A DNA stretch of 64,000 nt from Puniceicoccaceae bacterium (GCA_002729725.1 PBYS01000054.1:62001-126000), one strand, 5' to 3'; positions 25,526 through 35,186 are shown, numbered from the stretch's first letter. Numbers and translations: made by a program. The notes: generated by a model from the sequence alone, not told the origin.

Positions 25526-28369
25526 ATGCCGCGACTCTGGTTGAGAAAAAGAATTCTCCTGACAGCCTCTTGGGCTGCGCTTGCGATGTCTGTATTACCG
25601 GCCCTCTCAGCCCAGACTTTACAAGAACAGGTGGATGCGGCGGTGGCGGCCTTTGCCGAGGGCAACTACGCGCAGGCGTATTGGGCCTTTGAGGCGATTG
25701 AACTGGACTACGGCCAAGAACCGGAATTCCTGGACTCGAAGTTTCAAAGCTCGGTGCTGCCTGTTCGGGCCTATGCGGCCTTAATGGCGGACCGCCCGAC
25801 GGGCGCACTGGTATTTTTTGAGGAATTATTACGCCAACATGCCCCACGTGAGGGGGTGCGCGCCTTTGCGATCTATAATTATGCGATCGCTCTTGCGCAA
25901 ACGGACGCGCTGGCAGCGGCCGCTGAAGCCTTTCGCAGCTTTCAGGTGAATTTCCCGGACTCCAATGAGGCGGCTCTGGCGGAGCTACAGGAAGCGGACC
26001 TGCTCTACGAGATTGGTGAGCTGGCCAGTGCCAATGAGAAATTGGACGCTTTTTACAACTCGGACGCGCCGGCCACGCTGCGCATGCAGGCGAGGCTGCG
26101 CGCACTGCAAATCGCAAGCGAATCCAAGGACTCGGCCCGCGCACTGGACCTGCTCTTCGGGACCGACTGGAATGTGGCCGCGATGCCCGATATCGCGGTG
26201 CTGAGCTTTGCCGCGCTGGACGCGGGCGATGTGCTACTCGCGGACGGCCTCTATCTGGAAGCGATCCGCGCCTACCGTCTGACTCTGCCGCGTGATGTGC
26301 TGATTGAGAAGCAGCGCGAGCGCCTAGCCAGCACACGGGCAAGCTTTAGCCAGCAAGCCGCCTTCGCCTCTAGTATCTGGAAGAATCACTCCGCACAGCT
26401 CATCGCGCGCCTAGAACGTCAACTGGACCGCTTGCAAAATATGGAGGACTACACGCCGGGCTTATTTCTACGCTCGGGGCAGGCCTATTTACTGGCCAGT
26501 CGCTATCGCGAGGCAGCCATCCTCTTTCGCAGCATCGCACTGGAGGAAAGCTACGAGAAGGAGCTAAGGGCGGAAGCGCACTACCGCTGGATTGTCGCAC
26601 TCAATGAAGCGAAGCGCTGGGAGGCGGCACGCAGCACTGCGGAGCAATTCCTGAGTCTGCACCCCAAGCATGCACTGGCGAACAATGCCCTGTTCCTGAT
26701 CGCTCGCGCCTACCAAGGCGAAGGCAAATTTTACGATGCCATCGATGTGCTCGACCGCTTGATCGCCAACTTCCCGCAAGACAAACAAGCCCCACGCTGG
26801 TATTTCACGCGCGGCTACAATTATAGCGTGTTGGAACAACAAGCCACCGCACGCGAGAATTTCGAAACTGCACTCGTTCAATACCCGAAAAGTGAGCTGC
26901 TCACTCAACTCGAACTCTGGGCAGGGCTCACTTATTTCTTTGAGCGCAATTACGACGAAGGCCTACAACGTCTTCTAGACTTAAAAAAGCGCAGCTCCAA
27001 GCACCCCTTGTATCCGGAAATAAACTACCGGATCGCCAATTTGTATTACGCCCAGCGCGACTACGAAAATGCACTCCAAACGATCGAGCATGTAATCGAT
27101 CATTTCGCAGACCATGCGCGCTACGGTGAAGCATTGGCACTGAAGGGCGACATTTACATGGGCCTCGGAGAACTCACCACCGCTGCAGCTGCCTTTCGCC
27201 AAGTGCCGGCGGATGAACCACTCATTTATGACTACGCGGTCTTTCAAGCCTCCAAAATCTATAAAGCGCTGGAACGCTACGATCTACTACGCACACAGCT
27301 GCAAAACTATGTGGATCGTCCGGATGCCAATGAGCGTCCACGGGTAAGTGAGGCGCTTTACTGGATCGGCTGGTCCCTGCAGCAGGAAGATCGCGCCAAG
27401 GAGGCCTTCCCTTTGTATGAAGATGCCCTCGCACGCTTCGGCGATGATCCCAAGGCGCGGGCAGTGAGCTCACTACTCTCCGCATATAGCGATTTGTTTA
27501 AGCGCGCAGAGGACGCAGCGGGCCTTAGTTTTGACACATGGCTACAAGAAAGCAGCGAGCAAAGCCTAAAGGACGGCAAGCTCACATGGTTCGCCCGGCT
27601 CACACAATTCACCGCACATCGGCAGCGGCGCAGGATCGACGACGTGACAGCGGATGCCACCTTGCTTTCGATTCATCGCCTAGTGCCCATTGAGCAGCAA
27701 GACCCGGAAACACTCGCCGAAGTGGGCATCGTGCTGATTGAGCGCGGCTATGAATCGTCCGACGATTACTTTGAACAAATTCTAAACGAATACCCCAAAC
27801 GCTTCGAACGCGCAGCTGCCTTCTACGGCAAAGCTAAATTGGCAGCCAAGCATCAACGCCTGGACGAAGCACGCCGCTGGCTGATTCGCTTCTTGGAAGA
27901 AACACCAACCCATCCACTCGCAGCAGACGCACGTTTACTGGCAGCTGATATACTGATACGACAAGGGGTTTATACCGCTGCTCGCGAGGCCTTAAACGAA
28001 ATTTTGCAAATTAAAGAAATGCGCGGGCGCCCGCACGCGCGAGCACTAGCCGGGCTGGCGCGTATCGAGACAGAAGAAGACAATCCTAAACGCGCGATCC
28101 CATACTGGCAGCGCATTTACACCCTTTACCGCGCCTACCCCGAGCTGATGGTGGAAGCTTATTGGGAAAGCGCACAACTCTTCGCAGAGATCGATGATCC
28201 CATCGCCGCACGCAACACAGTCGCCGAGCTCTTGCGCGATGATCGATTAAAAGCCTATCCTCAATATGCACTGGCCGAAGCGGAGCTACCACGACTGGAA
28301 GAAGCCGCGCAAGCACGCAGCGCGCTGGTCGAGCAGAAGGCCGCGGATGACAAGGAGGTGGAGTTGTGA
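25526..28369 (+). CDS. Exported TPR-repeat protein
   Basis: A 947-residue protein with an N-terminal signal peptide (RILLTASWAALAMSVLPALSA, cut after SA). After this come many degenerate TPR/YbgF-type repeats through the whole length (for example YREAAILFRSIALEESY, FYDAIDVLDRLIANFPQD). Such proteins act as periplasmic scaffolds. The gene is first in a cluster with a short TPR-like protein and a TolQ/ExbB channel, so a role in an energised envelope complex is likely. The next gene overlaps it by 4 bases. Confidence 0.8.
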   Translation: MPRLWLRKRILLTASWAALAMSVLPALSAQTLQEQVDAAVAAFAEGNYAQAYWAFEAIELDYGQEPEFLDSKFQSSVLPVRAYAALMADRPTGALVFFEELLRQHAPREGVRAFAIYNYAIALAQTDALAAAAEAFRSFQVNFPDSNEAALAELQEADLLYEIGELASANEKLDAFYNSDAPATLRMQARLRALQIASESKDSARALDLLFGTDWNVAAMPDIAVLSFAALDAGDVLLADGLYLEAIRAYRLTLPRDVLIEKQRERLASTRASFSQQAAFASSIWKNHSAQLIARLERQLDRLQNMEDYTPGLFLRSGQAYLLASRYREAAILFRSIALEESYEKELRAEAHYRWIVALNEAKRWEAARSTAEQFLSLHPKHALANNALFLIARAYQGEGKFYDAIDVLDRLIANFPQDKQAPRWYFTRGYNYSVLEQQATARENFETALVQYPKSELLTQLELWAGLTYFFERNYDEGLQRLLDLKKRSSKHPLYPEINYRIANLYYAQRDYENALQTIEHVIDHFADHARYGEALALKGDIYMGLGELTTAAAAFRQVPADEPLIYDYAVFQASKIYKALERYDLLRTQLQNYVDRPDANERPRVSEALYWIGWSLQQEDRAKEAFPLYEDALARFGDDPKARAVSSLLSAYSDLFKRAEDAAGLSFDTWLQESSEQSLKDGKLTWFARLTQFTAHRQRRRIDDVTADATLLSIHRLVPIEQQDPETLAEVGIVLIERGYESSDDYFEQILNEYPKRFERAAAFYGKAKLAAKHQRLDEARRWLIRFLEETPTHPLAADARLLAADILIRQGVYTAAREALNEILQIKEMRGRPHARALAGLARIETEEDNPKRAIPYWQRIYTLYRAYPELMVEAYWESAQLFAEIDDPIAARNTVAELLRDDRLKAYPQYALAEAELPRLEEAAQARSALVEQKAADDKEVEL

Positions 28370-29379
28370 ACATGTGGTCATTTATACGAGGTCTGCTAAG
28401 CGTTGGAGTCCCGCCTAAAGGCGGCCCCACTCCAACGCAGCCACCTTTAGGCGGGACTCCAACCATTTCAACCTGGCTAGGCACACTGTCTTTATTGATC
28501 ACGCTATTCTTACCAAAGCTAGCCTCCGCGATCCCTGCAGACGAACGAGCTGCAATCGAAGCAGACTTGATGGAGCCGATCACACTGAAGCTAAAGAATC
28601 GGAATACAGTCACCGGCAATGCAATTCGCGTATCCGAGGAAGAAATACAAATCGCTTCAGCGGAGGGCGCAGGCGAAATCATTTTCACCTTCCAGACAGA
28701 CGAAATCAGCGAGATTTCGGTGCCCGGCGAAAGTTATAAATCTGTAGCGACGGAATGGATGCTGGCTGGCAACACCGAAGATGCGCTAGAGCTCATGTCG
28801 ATGCTCTATGCACAACGTGGCCCGCTGCTGCCATTACTACCAGCAAGTGAGTCACACTTTTTCACCTATTATGTCGATTTGGTCTTAAACTCCCCCAAGC
28901 CGGCGCGGGCAATCGCAATCATCCAAACACTGCGCCCACAAATTGAGCACCCCGCCGCACTGCGTGCTCTGGATGACTCGACACTAAAAAGCTACCAAAC
29001 TCTGGAGCTCTACGAACAAGCCGTCCCTCTAGCGGAAGTCTGGGTGGCCCGCCGCAAGCCCTTTGGTGAATCAGCTCTGGGCTACTATGTGCTAGGCGCC
29101 GCACGCTTACGATCCGAGGCTTACGAAGAGGCGCTCGATCTCGCCCTGCGACCGATCGTATTTGCCTCACCGATCCCGACCGACCACTTGGCCGAATGCT
29201 ATGCAGTCGCCATCGGCGCGGCCTTAGGATTACGTGAGCGCAGCTACGCCGCAACTCTCTTTAAAGAAATGCAAACGCGCGGATTTGAATGGCCTGTCCA
29301 AGACCGCAGCTTGCAAGCCACGCTGAAAGAAATTAGCCAATACATACAAGACCATGAAGACATTCCTGAATCGCATTAA
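28366..29379 (+). CDS. Exported hypothetical protein of the TPR/TolQ cluster
   Basis: A 337-residue protein starting at GTG 28366 (or the ATG two codons later), overlapping the previous stop. The hydrophobic signal segment (WLGTLSLLITLFLPKLASA) is preceded by an unusual Pro/Gly/Thr-rich stretch encoded by a palindromic repeat (28403-28462). The mature part begins with a beta domain (ITLKLKNRNTVTGNAIRVSE), then has helical repeats. Probably periplasmic. Its end overlaps the TolQ-like gene by 26 bases. Confidence 0.6.
   Translation: MNMWSFIRGLLSVGVPPKGGPTPTQPPLGGTPTISTWLGTLSLLITLFLPKLASAIPADERAAIEADLMEPITLKLKNRNTVTGNAIRVSEEEIQIASAEGAGEIIFTFQTDEISEISVPGESYKSVATEWMLAGNTEDALELMSMLYAQRGPLLPLLPASESHFFTYYVDLVLNSPKPARAIAIIQTLRPQIEHPAALRALDDSTLKSYQTLELYEQAVPLAEVWVARRKPFGESALGYYVLGAARLRSEAYEEALDLALRPIVFASPIPTDHLAECYAVAIGAALGLRERSYAATLFKEMQTRGFEWPVQDRSLQATLKEISQYIQDHEDIPESH
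28403..28462. repeat. Long inverted repeat inside a leader-coding region
   Basis: Bases 28403-28421 and 28444-28462 are perfect 19-bp inverted copies (outer TTGGAGTCCC, inner CGCCTAAAGG) with a 22-base loop. It is read in frame as a Pro/Gly/Thr-rich peptide just before the signal-peptide core. The element looks like an inserted dispersed palindrome (REP/MITE-like). Confidence 0.75.
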
Positions 29380-30157
29380 AACATCTATAAACCTCTCTCA
29401 ATTGGCTCCAGCACTCCAGACCGTCCACGCGAGCCTACAGCATAGTCGCTGCGACTGCATCCGCCGGACTCGCCAGAGGGGGCTCTGGCTCGCTAGCTTG
29501 CTAGCCCCCTGCTTGCTACAGGCTCAAGAGACAAGTGAAGCTGCGGCAAATGACAGTCTCAATCTTTGGGGGCTGATACAACAGGGAGGCTGGGCGATGT
29601 ATCCATTGGGCGCATGCTCACTGGCAATGTTCTTCTTAATCTTCTATTCATGGAAGGAGACCAGCCGTAAGAAGTTTTTCAGCGTGGAACAAGTGCAAGC
29701 TGCCAGCGTCGCAGTGGCGGCTAAGGATTACAAACAAGCGCAAAGCACGATCGCCGAAGGCAAAACCCTACTCGGACGTGCCTTGGCACCGGCGCTGCCA
29801 AAATTGGGCACAAATCGTGAAAAAGCCGAAAACCTCTTCATCGAAAATTTAGAAGCGGAGGAGAATGCCGTCAGCCAATGGGTGACTTACCTTAACGTAG
29901 TGGCTTCCGTGGCGCCGATGATCGGCCTGCTGGGCACAGTGAGCGGGATGATCAGCGCGTTTCAAACCATCGGCCGAGGCGGCATGGGCCGCCCCGAATT
30001 ATTGGCAGGTGATATCGGCGAGGCCTTAATCACCACCGCAACTGGTTTGGTCATTGGCATCCCGGCGATGATCGCATATTTCGTACTGAAGAATCGCCTC
30101 AACACCGCGATGATTGCAACTGCACAGGCAGGCACGGAAGTGCTGGAAGCCGATTAG
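29354..30157 (+). CDS. MotA/TolQ/ExbB-family proton channel
   Basis: A 267-residue inner-membrane protein. After an exported leader it has one TM helix (GGWAMYPLGACSLAMFFLIFYSW). The conserved C-terminal pair of helices follows: VTYLNVVASVAPMIGLLGTV, then SGMISAFQTIG, then EALITTATGLVIGIPAMIAY, the TolQ/ExbB signature. Together with ExbD/TolR such proteins use the proton gradient to energise envelope machines. No ExbD/TolR gene follows; instead a convergent cutA gene overlaps by 4 bases. Confidence 0.85.
   Translation: MKTFLNRIKTSINLSQLAPALQTVHASLQHSRCDCIRRTRQRGLWLASLLAPCLLQAQETSEAAANDSLNLWGLIQQGGWAMYPLGACSLAMFFLIFYSWKETSRKKFFSVEQVQAASVAVAAKDYKQAQSTIAEGKTLLGRALAPALPKLGTNREKAENLFIENLEAEENAVSQWVTYLNVVASVAPMIGLLGTVSGMISAFQTIGRGGMGRPELLAGDIGEALITTATGLVIGIPAMIAYFVLKNRLNTAMIATAQAGTEVLEAD
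29472..29510. repeat. Nested palindromes in the TolQ-like leader-coding region
   Basis: GCCAGAG (29472-29478) and CTCTGGC (29483-29489) form a hairpin. AGGGGGCT (29477-29484) pairs with AGCCCCCT (29503-29510), and GCTAGC occurs twice between them. The region encodes an atypical Arg/Cys-rich leader followed by the hydrophobic part, suggesting a repeat insertion. Confidence 0.5.
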
Positions 30158-30465
30158 GCGGTGACCCAATCGAGGTATTTTTGGCACACGTGTTCAGGAC
30201 GCAGGACGATCCACTCTGGCACTTCGTAAGGATGATTGGCTTTGATGAAGGCTTCGATCGACTTTGAATTGGCGGATGAGAACTTAACCATCAGGCGGAT
30301 TTCTGAGTGATCTTGCAACTCGCCCTGCCATTTATAAATGGCACGCACGTTGGCATCGATCTTAACGCAAGCAGCGAGCCCTCGCTCTACGAGCTCGGTC
30401 GCGATCCGATCCGCAACGTCTTGATTATCACAGGTAGTAAGGCCGATACGTAATTCATCACTCAT
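30154..30465 (-). CDS. cutA: CutA-like divalent-cation tolerance protein
   Basis: A 103-residue protein of the CutA1 fold (trimeric ferredoxin-like). It carries the family segments LVERGLAACVKI, IYKWQGELQDHSEIRLMVK and HPYEVPEWIVLRP. The family is linked to copper and divalent cation tolerance, although its biochemical role is still unclear. It follows the GlcD-like gene on the same strand after 3 bases. Confidence 0.9.
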   Translation of the reverse strand: MSDELRIGLTTCDNQDVADRIATELVERGLAACVKIDANVRAIYKWQGELQDHSEIRLMVKFSSANSKSIEAFIKANHPYEVPEWIVLRPEHVCQKYLDWVTA

Positions 30466-30468
30466 AAA

Positions 30469-31935
30469 TTAACGATGATCCCATGGAAGCTTAACGTCAA
30501 CTAGTTCGTGGTCCCAGACTTCGAAAGCTTCAAAGATTTTACCAGGGTTAAGTATTCCTAATGGGTCGAGTGCTTTTTTGACAGCACGCATCGCAGCGAT
30601 TTCGGCGCTGCTGTGTTGCATCTCCATAAAGGGCGCCTTGGCGAGACCGATGCCGTGCTCGCCGGTAATCACGCCCCCGAGTTCGACGACTTTCTGCATC
30701 AGCTTTTGAATGCCAGCCTTTGCTTTGGCTGCGTCGCTCTCACTGGAGCGGTTATACATAATATGGACATGTAAATTACCATCGCCAGCATGGCCGAAGG
30801 TGGGTGTCGCCAGCCCGATCTCCCTCTTGAGCGCAATGGTGTAGCGAATGAGCTCGGCTTGCTTTTGAATGGGCACCACCACATCCTCATTCAGCTTGGT
30901 ATCGGCAATCGAGAACATGGACTGCGAACATGTGCGGCGCACTTGCCAGAGCTTTTCAGCCTGCAAGTCGGTGCGCGCTTCACGATGCGCAACCGCAACG
31001 CCGGCCATAAAGTCGAGCAGGCACTTACGCTGCGCACGCACTTCGACAGGGAGGCCATCGAGCTCTATCAACAAGATGGAGCTTCGCGGCTGACCGGCAA
31101 AGATTTTCTTGCCCGTATACGCTTCGGCGCAACCCACCGATTGGCGGTCGAGAAACTCCAAAATCGATGGGCTCACTCCGGCCTTAAATAGACCCACCAC
31201 CGCACGCAAAGCGGCCGCTTCGCTTTTAAACGCAAACATGCCAGTCCAGCGCTTTTCCGGCAGCGGCACCAATTTGAGATTCGCCGAGGTGATCACACCC
31301 AGCGTACCTTCGGAGCCGATCAAGAGATCGCGCAGATTTAGGCCGGAAACGTATTTCTTGAGCGGCAATCCAAATTCAAAGGGGCTGCCGTCGGCTAAGA
31401 AGCCCGTTAAGCCGAGCACATAATCGCGGGTAACGCCATATTTCACGCAACGCATGCCGCCGGCATTGCAGGCAATATTACCACCGATAGTAGAGTATTT
31501 TTTAGAAGAAGGGTCCGGCGGGAAGAATAAGCCGAGGGCCTCCACTTGATCCTGCAAATCCGCAGTCACAACCCCCGCGCCCACAGTAGCGATCCGCGCG
31601 ATGGGATCGATCTCGATTTGATTCAAGCCAGAAAGGTCGAGCACCCAGCCCCCCTGGATCGGCACCGCCGAGCCGGTGGCTGACGTGCCCGCGCCTCGCG
31701 TGGTGACGGGAATGCCATGTTTATTGGCTAATCTCAAAACCACTCTTACGTCTTGCGGCTCCTGCACTTGAATCACCGCCTCAGGCAGCGCGGAAAGACG
31801 AAGATTATCCAAAGAGGCACGGAAACAGCTGTCTTCACCGACAGACACTTGGCTCCCGAGTCGTTTATGCAACTTGCGAAGCGCCTTAGCGGGGTTCCGC
31901 TTCGAAGAAGCGTTCTTAGGATTTTGTTTTTTCAT
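30469..31935 (-). CDS. GlcD-like FAD-linked oxidase / D-lactate or glycolate dehydrogenase subunit
   Basis: A 489-residue flavoprotein. The FAD-binding-4 domain contains PVTTRGAGTSATGSAVP and the C-terminal oxidase part contains GHAGDGNLHVHI and GEHGIGLAK. Enzymes of this family oxidise D-2-hydroxy acids such as glycolate or D-lactate and pass electrons to quinone or cytochrome. The start was taken at ATG 31935 (KKQNPK) rather than GTG 31959, which would run nearly into the divergent gene. No GlcE/GlcF genes are adjacent, so it may work alone as a D-lactate dehydrogenase. Confidence 0.85.
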   Translation of the reverse strand: MKKQNPKNASSKRNPAKALRKLHKRLGSQVSVGEDSCFRASLDNLRLSALPEAVIQVQEPQDVRVVLRLANKHGIPVTTRGAGTSATGSAVPIQGGWVLDLSGLNQIEIDPIARIATVGAGVVTADLQDQVEALGLFFPPDPSSKKYSTIGGNIACNAGGMRCVKYGVTRDYVLGLTGFLADGSPFEFGLPLKKYVSGLNLRDLLIGSEGTLGVITSANLKLVPLPEKRWTGMFAFKSEAAALRAVVGLFKAGVSPSILEFLDRQSVGCAEAYTGKKIFAGQPRSSILLIELDGLPVEVRAQRKCLLDFMAGVAVAHREARTDLQAEKLWQVRRTCSQSMFSIADTKLNEDVVVPIQKQAELIRYTIALKREIGLATPTFGHAGDGNLHVHIMYNRSSESDAAKAKAGIQKLMQKVVELGGVITGEHGIGLAKAPFMEMQHSSAEIAAMRAVKKALDPLGILNPGKIFEAFEVWDHELVDVKLPWDHR

Positions 31936-31962
31936 AACTCTGGCTATATTACCGAACACACG

Positions 31963-33996
31963 ATGAAGGAAAAGAAAAAGAAGCTCGATCTGGACATTGC
32001 AATCATAGGCGGAGGATTTGCGGGGGTGTATTGCGGCAAAGCTCTACTCAAGCGATTGAGCAAAGGCTCTCGCACCCGCATCGGGCTGATTGCGGACGAG
32101 AACTACATGGTCTTCCAACCCATGTTGCCCGAAGTGGCCAGCGCCTCTCTCTCGCCGCGCCACGTAGTGAACCCGATCCGGCACCTCTGTCGCGGCTTGG
32201 AAGTGTATAAAGCCAGCGTCGAAGAGATCGACATCAAGAACAAGCAACTGACGATTCGCCCGGGGGCCTTTTCGCCACCGCTAACGATACGATTCAAGCA
32301 CTTAGTCTATGCGCTGGGGGCAAAGGTCGATTTGAGTCGCGTGCCGGGCATGCCGGAACACGCCTTCCTGATGCAAAACGTGGGCGACGCGATGAAGTTG
32401 CGCGCCACCGTGCTGGCACGCTTCGAAGAAGCCAACTTGGTGATCGATGCGGAGCGGCGGCAACGCTTACTCAGCTTTGTTGTCGTCGGCGGCGGCTACT
32501 CTGGCGTGGAAACAGCAGGCCAAATCCTCGACCTCTTCCAAGGAATCAACCAATACTATACCAATGTAAGTGCCAAAGACTTCCAAGTCTACCTCGTGCA
32601 CAGCCGCGAGCACCTACTGCCCACGCTAAGCACCTCACTGGGGGAGTATGCCAAGAAAAAACTTGAAGCTCGCGGACTGAAAATACTCCTAAAGCAGCGG
32701 GTCAAAGCGCTCACTTCCAGCCAGGTGATCCTGCAAAACGGGGAGATCATCGAGACAAACACATGCGTCTCCACGGTAGGCACGGCCCCACACCCGCTCA
32801 CCCTAAAACTGATCGAAGACACCGGAGTGGACAGCATGCACGGGCGCATACAGACCAGCGCGACAATGCAGGTGCCTGGCTACGATTGGCTGTGGGCAGC
32901 GGGCGATTGCGCCGCAGTACCGTTGAGCGAGCAAGAGGGCAGCTTCTGTCCTTCAACTGCGCAGTTTGCGATGCGCCAAGGCACACTATTAGGCAAAAAC
33001 CTGAACGCTTTTTTACGCGCAGAACCAGTGCGTCCATTCCGCTTCAAAGGACTGGGCGAACTAGCTGCCATCGGGCACCACACTGCAGTGGCCGAGATCG
33101 CGGGCATGCGCTTCTCTGGATTTATCGCCTGGTGGATGTGGCGCACAATCTATCTAGCCAAACTCCCAGGGCTGGATCGCAAGCTGCGTGTGTTGATCGA
33201 CTGGACACTCGATTTGTTTTTCCCCCGCGACATCAACTTACTCAGCCCGCGCTATACCAAAACGCTACAGCAAATGCACCTGGAGGCAGGTAACGTGCTC
33301 TTTAACCCCGGCGAGCCTGCCTTCTCTTTTTACATCGTCAAAAAGGGCCGCATTCTAATAACCGACAGCAATGGCGACATCGTCAAAAGCGTAGGCAGCG
33401 GTGAATCTTTCGGCGAGCGGGCATTGCTCACAGATCAGATTTGGCGCTTCAAGGCCACTGCGGCCGAAGAGACGACACTGGTAGGGCTCGGCAGCGAATC
33501 GTTTAAAACTCTGCTCGAAAGCAGTACCTCGATGCGCCAGCAAATGGAAAACTCCGCACGGCAGTATCGCTCATCGAGCGAGATTCAGGCTCGTCTACAC
33601 ACGCTGCCCCAAACCGTGTTGCAAAGCACTGCGGGTGACCTAATGACTCGCGACATTCTACAGATTCGCAATGACGCATCCCTGCAACAGGTATCAGAGA
33701 TCCTCAGCCGCGAGCGACACAGCTACTATCCGATCTACGATGCGCACAGCGGACAGCATTGCGGCGTGCTGGCCAGAGAGCAATTTTACGACTACCTGCA
33801 AGACCATGCACTCAGTAGCGAGCTCGGTATCGACGCGCTGACGCTGTGTCAATTGCCCCACATCGATGCCACCTTAGAAGCCGGCAAATGCTTGGAATTG
33901 ATGACCCGCAGCGGCAGCAATAAATTGATCGTCCTCGACCAGTCACAGCAACTACAAGGCATGCTGACACTGCACGACATCATGCGCGCGCAGTGA
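31963..33996 (+). CDS. Type II NADH dehydrogenase with cNMP-binding and CBS domains
   Basis: A 677-residue protein from ATG 31963. Residues about 1-430 are NDH-2: a FAD loop IIGGGFAGVYCG, a second dinucleotide loop VVVGGGYSGVETAG, and the membrane-associated end FIAWWMWRTIYLAKLPG. Next comes a cyclic-nucleotide-binding-like domain (MHLEAGNVLFNPGEPAFSFY, GSGESFGERALLT). Then follow two CBS motifs (MTRDILQIRNDASLQQVSEI, and LQLPHIDATLEA near the end). NDH-2 transfers electrons from NADH to quinone without pumping. The extra C-terminal sensors should let nucleotides tune it. Divergent from the GlcD-like gene. Confidence 0.88.
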   Translation: MKEKKKKLDLDIAIIGGGFAGVYCGKALLKRLSKGSRTRIGLIADENYMVFQPMLPEVASASLSPRHVVNPIRHLCRGLEVYKASVEEIDIKNKQLTIRPGAFSPPLTIRFKHLVYALGAKVDLSRVPGMPEHAFLMQNVGDAMKLRATVLARFEEANLVIDAERRQRLLSFVVVGGGYSGVETAGQILDLFQGINQYYTNVSAKDFQVYLVHSREHLLPTLSTSLGEYAKKKLEARGLKILLKQRVKALTSSQVILQNGEIIETNTCVSTVGTAPHPLTLKLIEDTGVDSMHGRIQTSATMQVPGYDWLWAAGDCAAVPLSEQEGSFCPSTAQFAMRQGTLLGKNLNAFLRAEPVRPFRFKGLGELAAIGHHTAVAEIAGMRFSGFIAWWMWRTIYLAKLPGLDRKLRVLIDWTLDLFFPRDINLLSPRYTKTLQQMHLEAGNVLFNPGEPAFSFYIVKKGRILITDSNGDIVKSVGSGESFGERALLTDQIWRFKATAAEETTLVGLGSESFKTLLESSTSMRQQMENSARQYRSSSEIQARLHTLPQTVLQSTAGDLMTRDILQIRNDASLQQVSEILSRERHSYYPIYDAHSGQHCGVLAREQFYDYLQDHALSSELGIDALTLCQLPHIDATLEAGKCLELMTRSGSNKLIVLDQSQQLQGMLTLHDIMRAQ

Positions 33997-34037
33997 AGCT
34001 TAAGCAGATGTCAGCGCTAAGCGAAAGGCAGGCCTAA

Positions 34038-35186
34038 CTAGACACGAACAGCGAGTTTGTTGACATCGAACTCGATAGTGAAGACCGCCCCGGTCCCCCC
34101 GTCACGATTCCCCGCGTAGATTCTGCCATGATGCGATTCGACGATCTTCTTACAAATGGAGAGCCCGAGTCCTGTGCTGGTTTCATTGCCCGTGGGCTGG
34201 ACCGATGTTTTGCCAAAGTCGGTGAAGAGCTTGTGCATCTCCCCCTCTGGAATACCAGGCCCCTCGTCGGCGACGATGATTTTGACCAAGTCCCCTTCAC
34301 GCTTCAACAGCACCGAAACAGAAGTTTCGGGTGGTGAATACTTCACCGCATTGCTCAAAACATTATCTACCAAGCGGCGAAACTGCATCTTATCCAACAA
34401 AAGCACACCAGGGATCTCTCCCTCGTCTTCGAGCAAGAGTTCGATGGATTTCTTATTTGCCGTGAACTGGTAAATATTGAGCGAAGATGCGACAATTTCC
34501 TGAATACTACACGGCTCGCAATCGCTGCGTTCTTCGCCACTTTCGATCACCGAGAGATCCAACAACTCGTCTACGAGATGTAGCATCGAATCGGAGGTCG
34601 ACTGAATCGTGTAGGCGATCTCGCGTTGGTCTGGAGTCAACGGCCCCGCCTCTTCCAAGAACTCAGAAAGCCCACGGATCGAAGCAATCGGATTACGCAA
34701 ATCATGTGATGCAATGCCGATAATCCGATTTTTCGCGAGATTGGCTTTCTTCAAGCCATCAATAAACTCACGCTGAAAACGCATCAAGACTCGCATCTTT
34801 AAATGATTACGAATGCGAGCCAAAGCCTCGTGGCGATTGATCGGCTTCGTAATGTAATCACTTCCACCTGCATCCAGTCCCTCGACGATCGAGCCAGTAT
34901 CGGAGCGGCCGGTAACAAAAATAATCGGCACTTCATCCATGCCTTCCGAATTCTTAATTTTCCGACAAGTAATGAATCCATCAATCCCATCCATCACCAC
35001 ATCGAGCAAAATTAAATCCGGACGATGCGCCTGAATCTGCTCGATCGCAGCCTCCCCAGAGCCAGCTTCGTCGACAACAAAGCCACTACGTTCGAGAACT
35101 CGGCGCAGTAACTTGCGGATAATCTCGTCGTCATCGACGACAAGGATCCTAGATTGATCGATATTAATAGGGACTGGTTGATTCAC
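34038..35186 (-). CDS. Receiver-histidine kinase hybrid
   Basis: A 382-residue cytoplasmic signalling protein: N-terminal receiver domain (Asp62 in LILLDVVMDG, acidic DDDE near 18), then HisKA with His161 in IASHDLRNP, then HATPase (N box NVLSNAVKYS, G boxes DEGPGIPEGE and STGLGLSICK). Having the receiver first suggests the kinase is controlled by phosphorylation from another kinase. No membrane segment and no adjacent response regulator. Confidence 0.9.
   Translation of the reverse strand: MNQPVPINIDQSRILVVDDDEIIRKLLRRVLERSGFVVDEAGSGEAAIEQIQAHRPDLILLDVVMDGIDGFITCRKIKNSEGMDEVPIIFVTGRSDTGSIVEGLDAGGSDYITKPINRHEALARIRNHLKMRVLMRFQREFIDGLKKANLAKNRIIGIASHDLRNPIASIRGLSEFLEEAGPLTPDQREIAYTIQSTSDSMLHLVDELLDLSVIESGEERSDCEPCSIQEIVASSLNIYQFTANKKSIELLLEDEGEIPGVLLLDKMQFRRLVDNVLSNAVKYSPPETSVSVLLKREGDLVKIIVADEGPGIPEGEMHKLFTDFGKTSVQPTGNETSTGLGLSICKKIVESHHGRIYAGNRDGGTGAVFTIEFDVNKLAVRV

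Noticed and set aside
25524-26342. Long minus-strand frame opposite the TPR gene
   Set aside because: Very rich in Pro, Arg and Ser, and antisense to a clear coding gene; a G+C-driven shadow.
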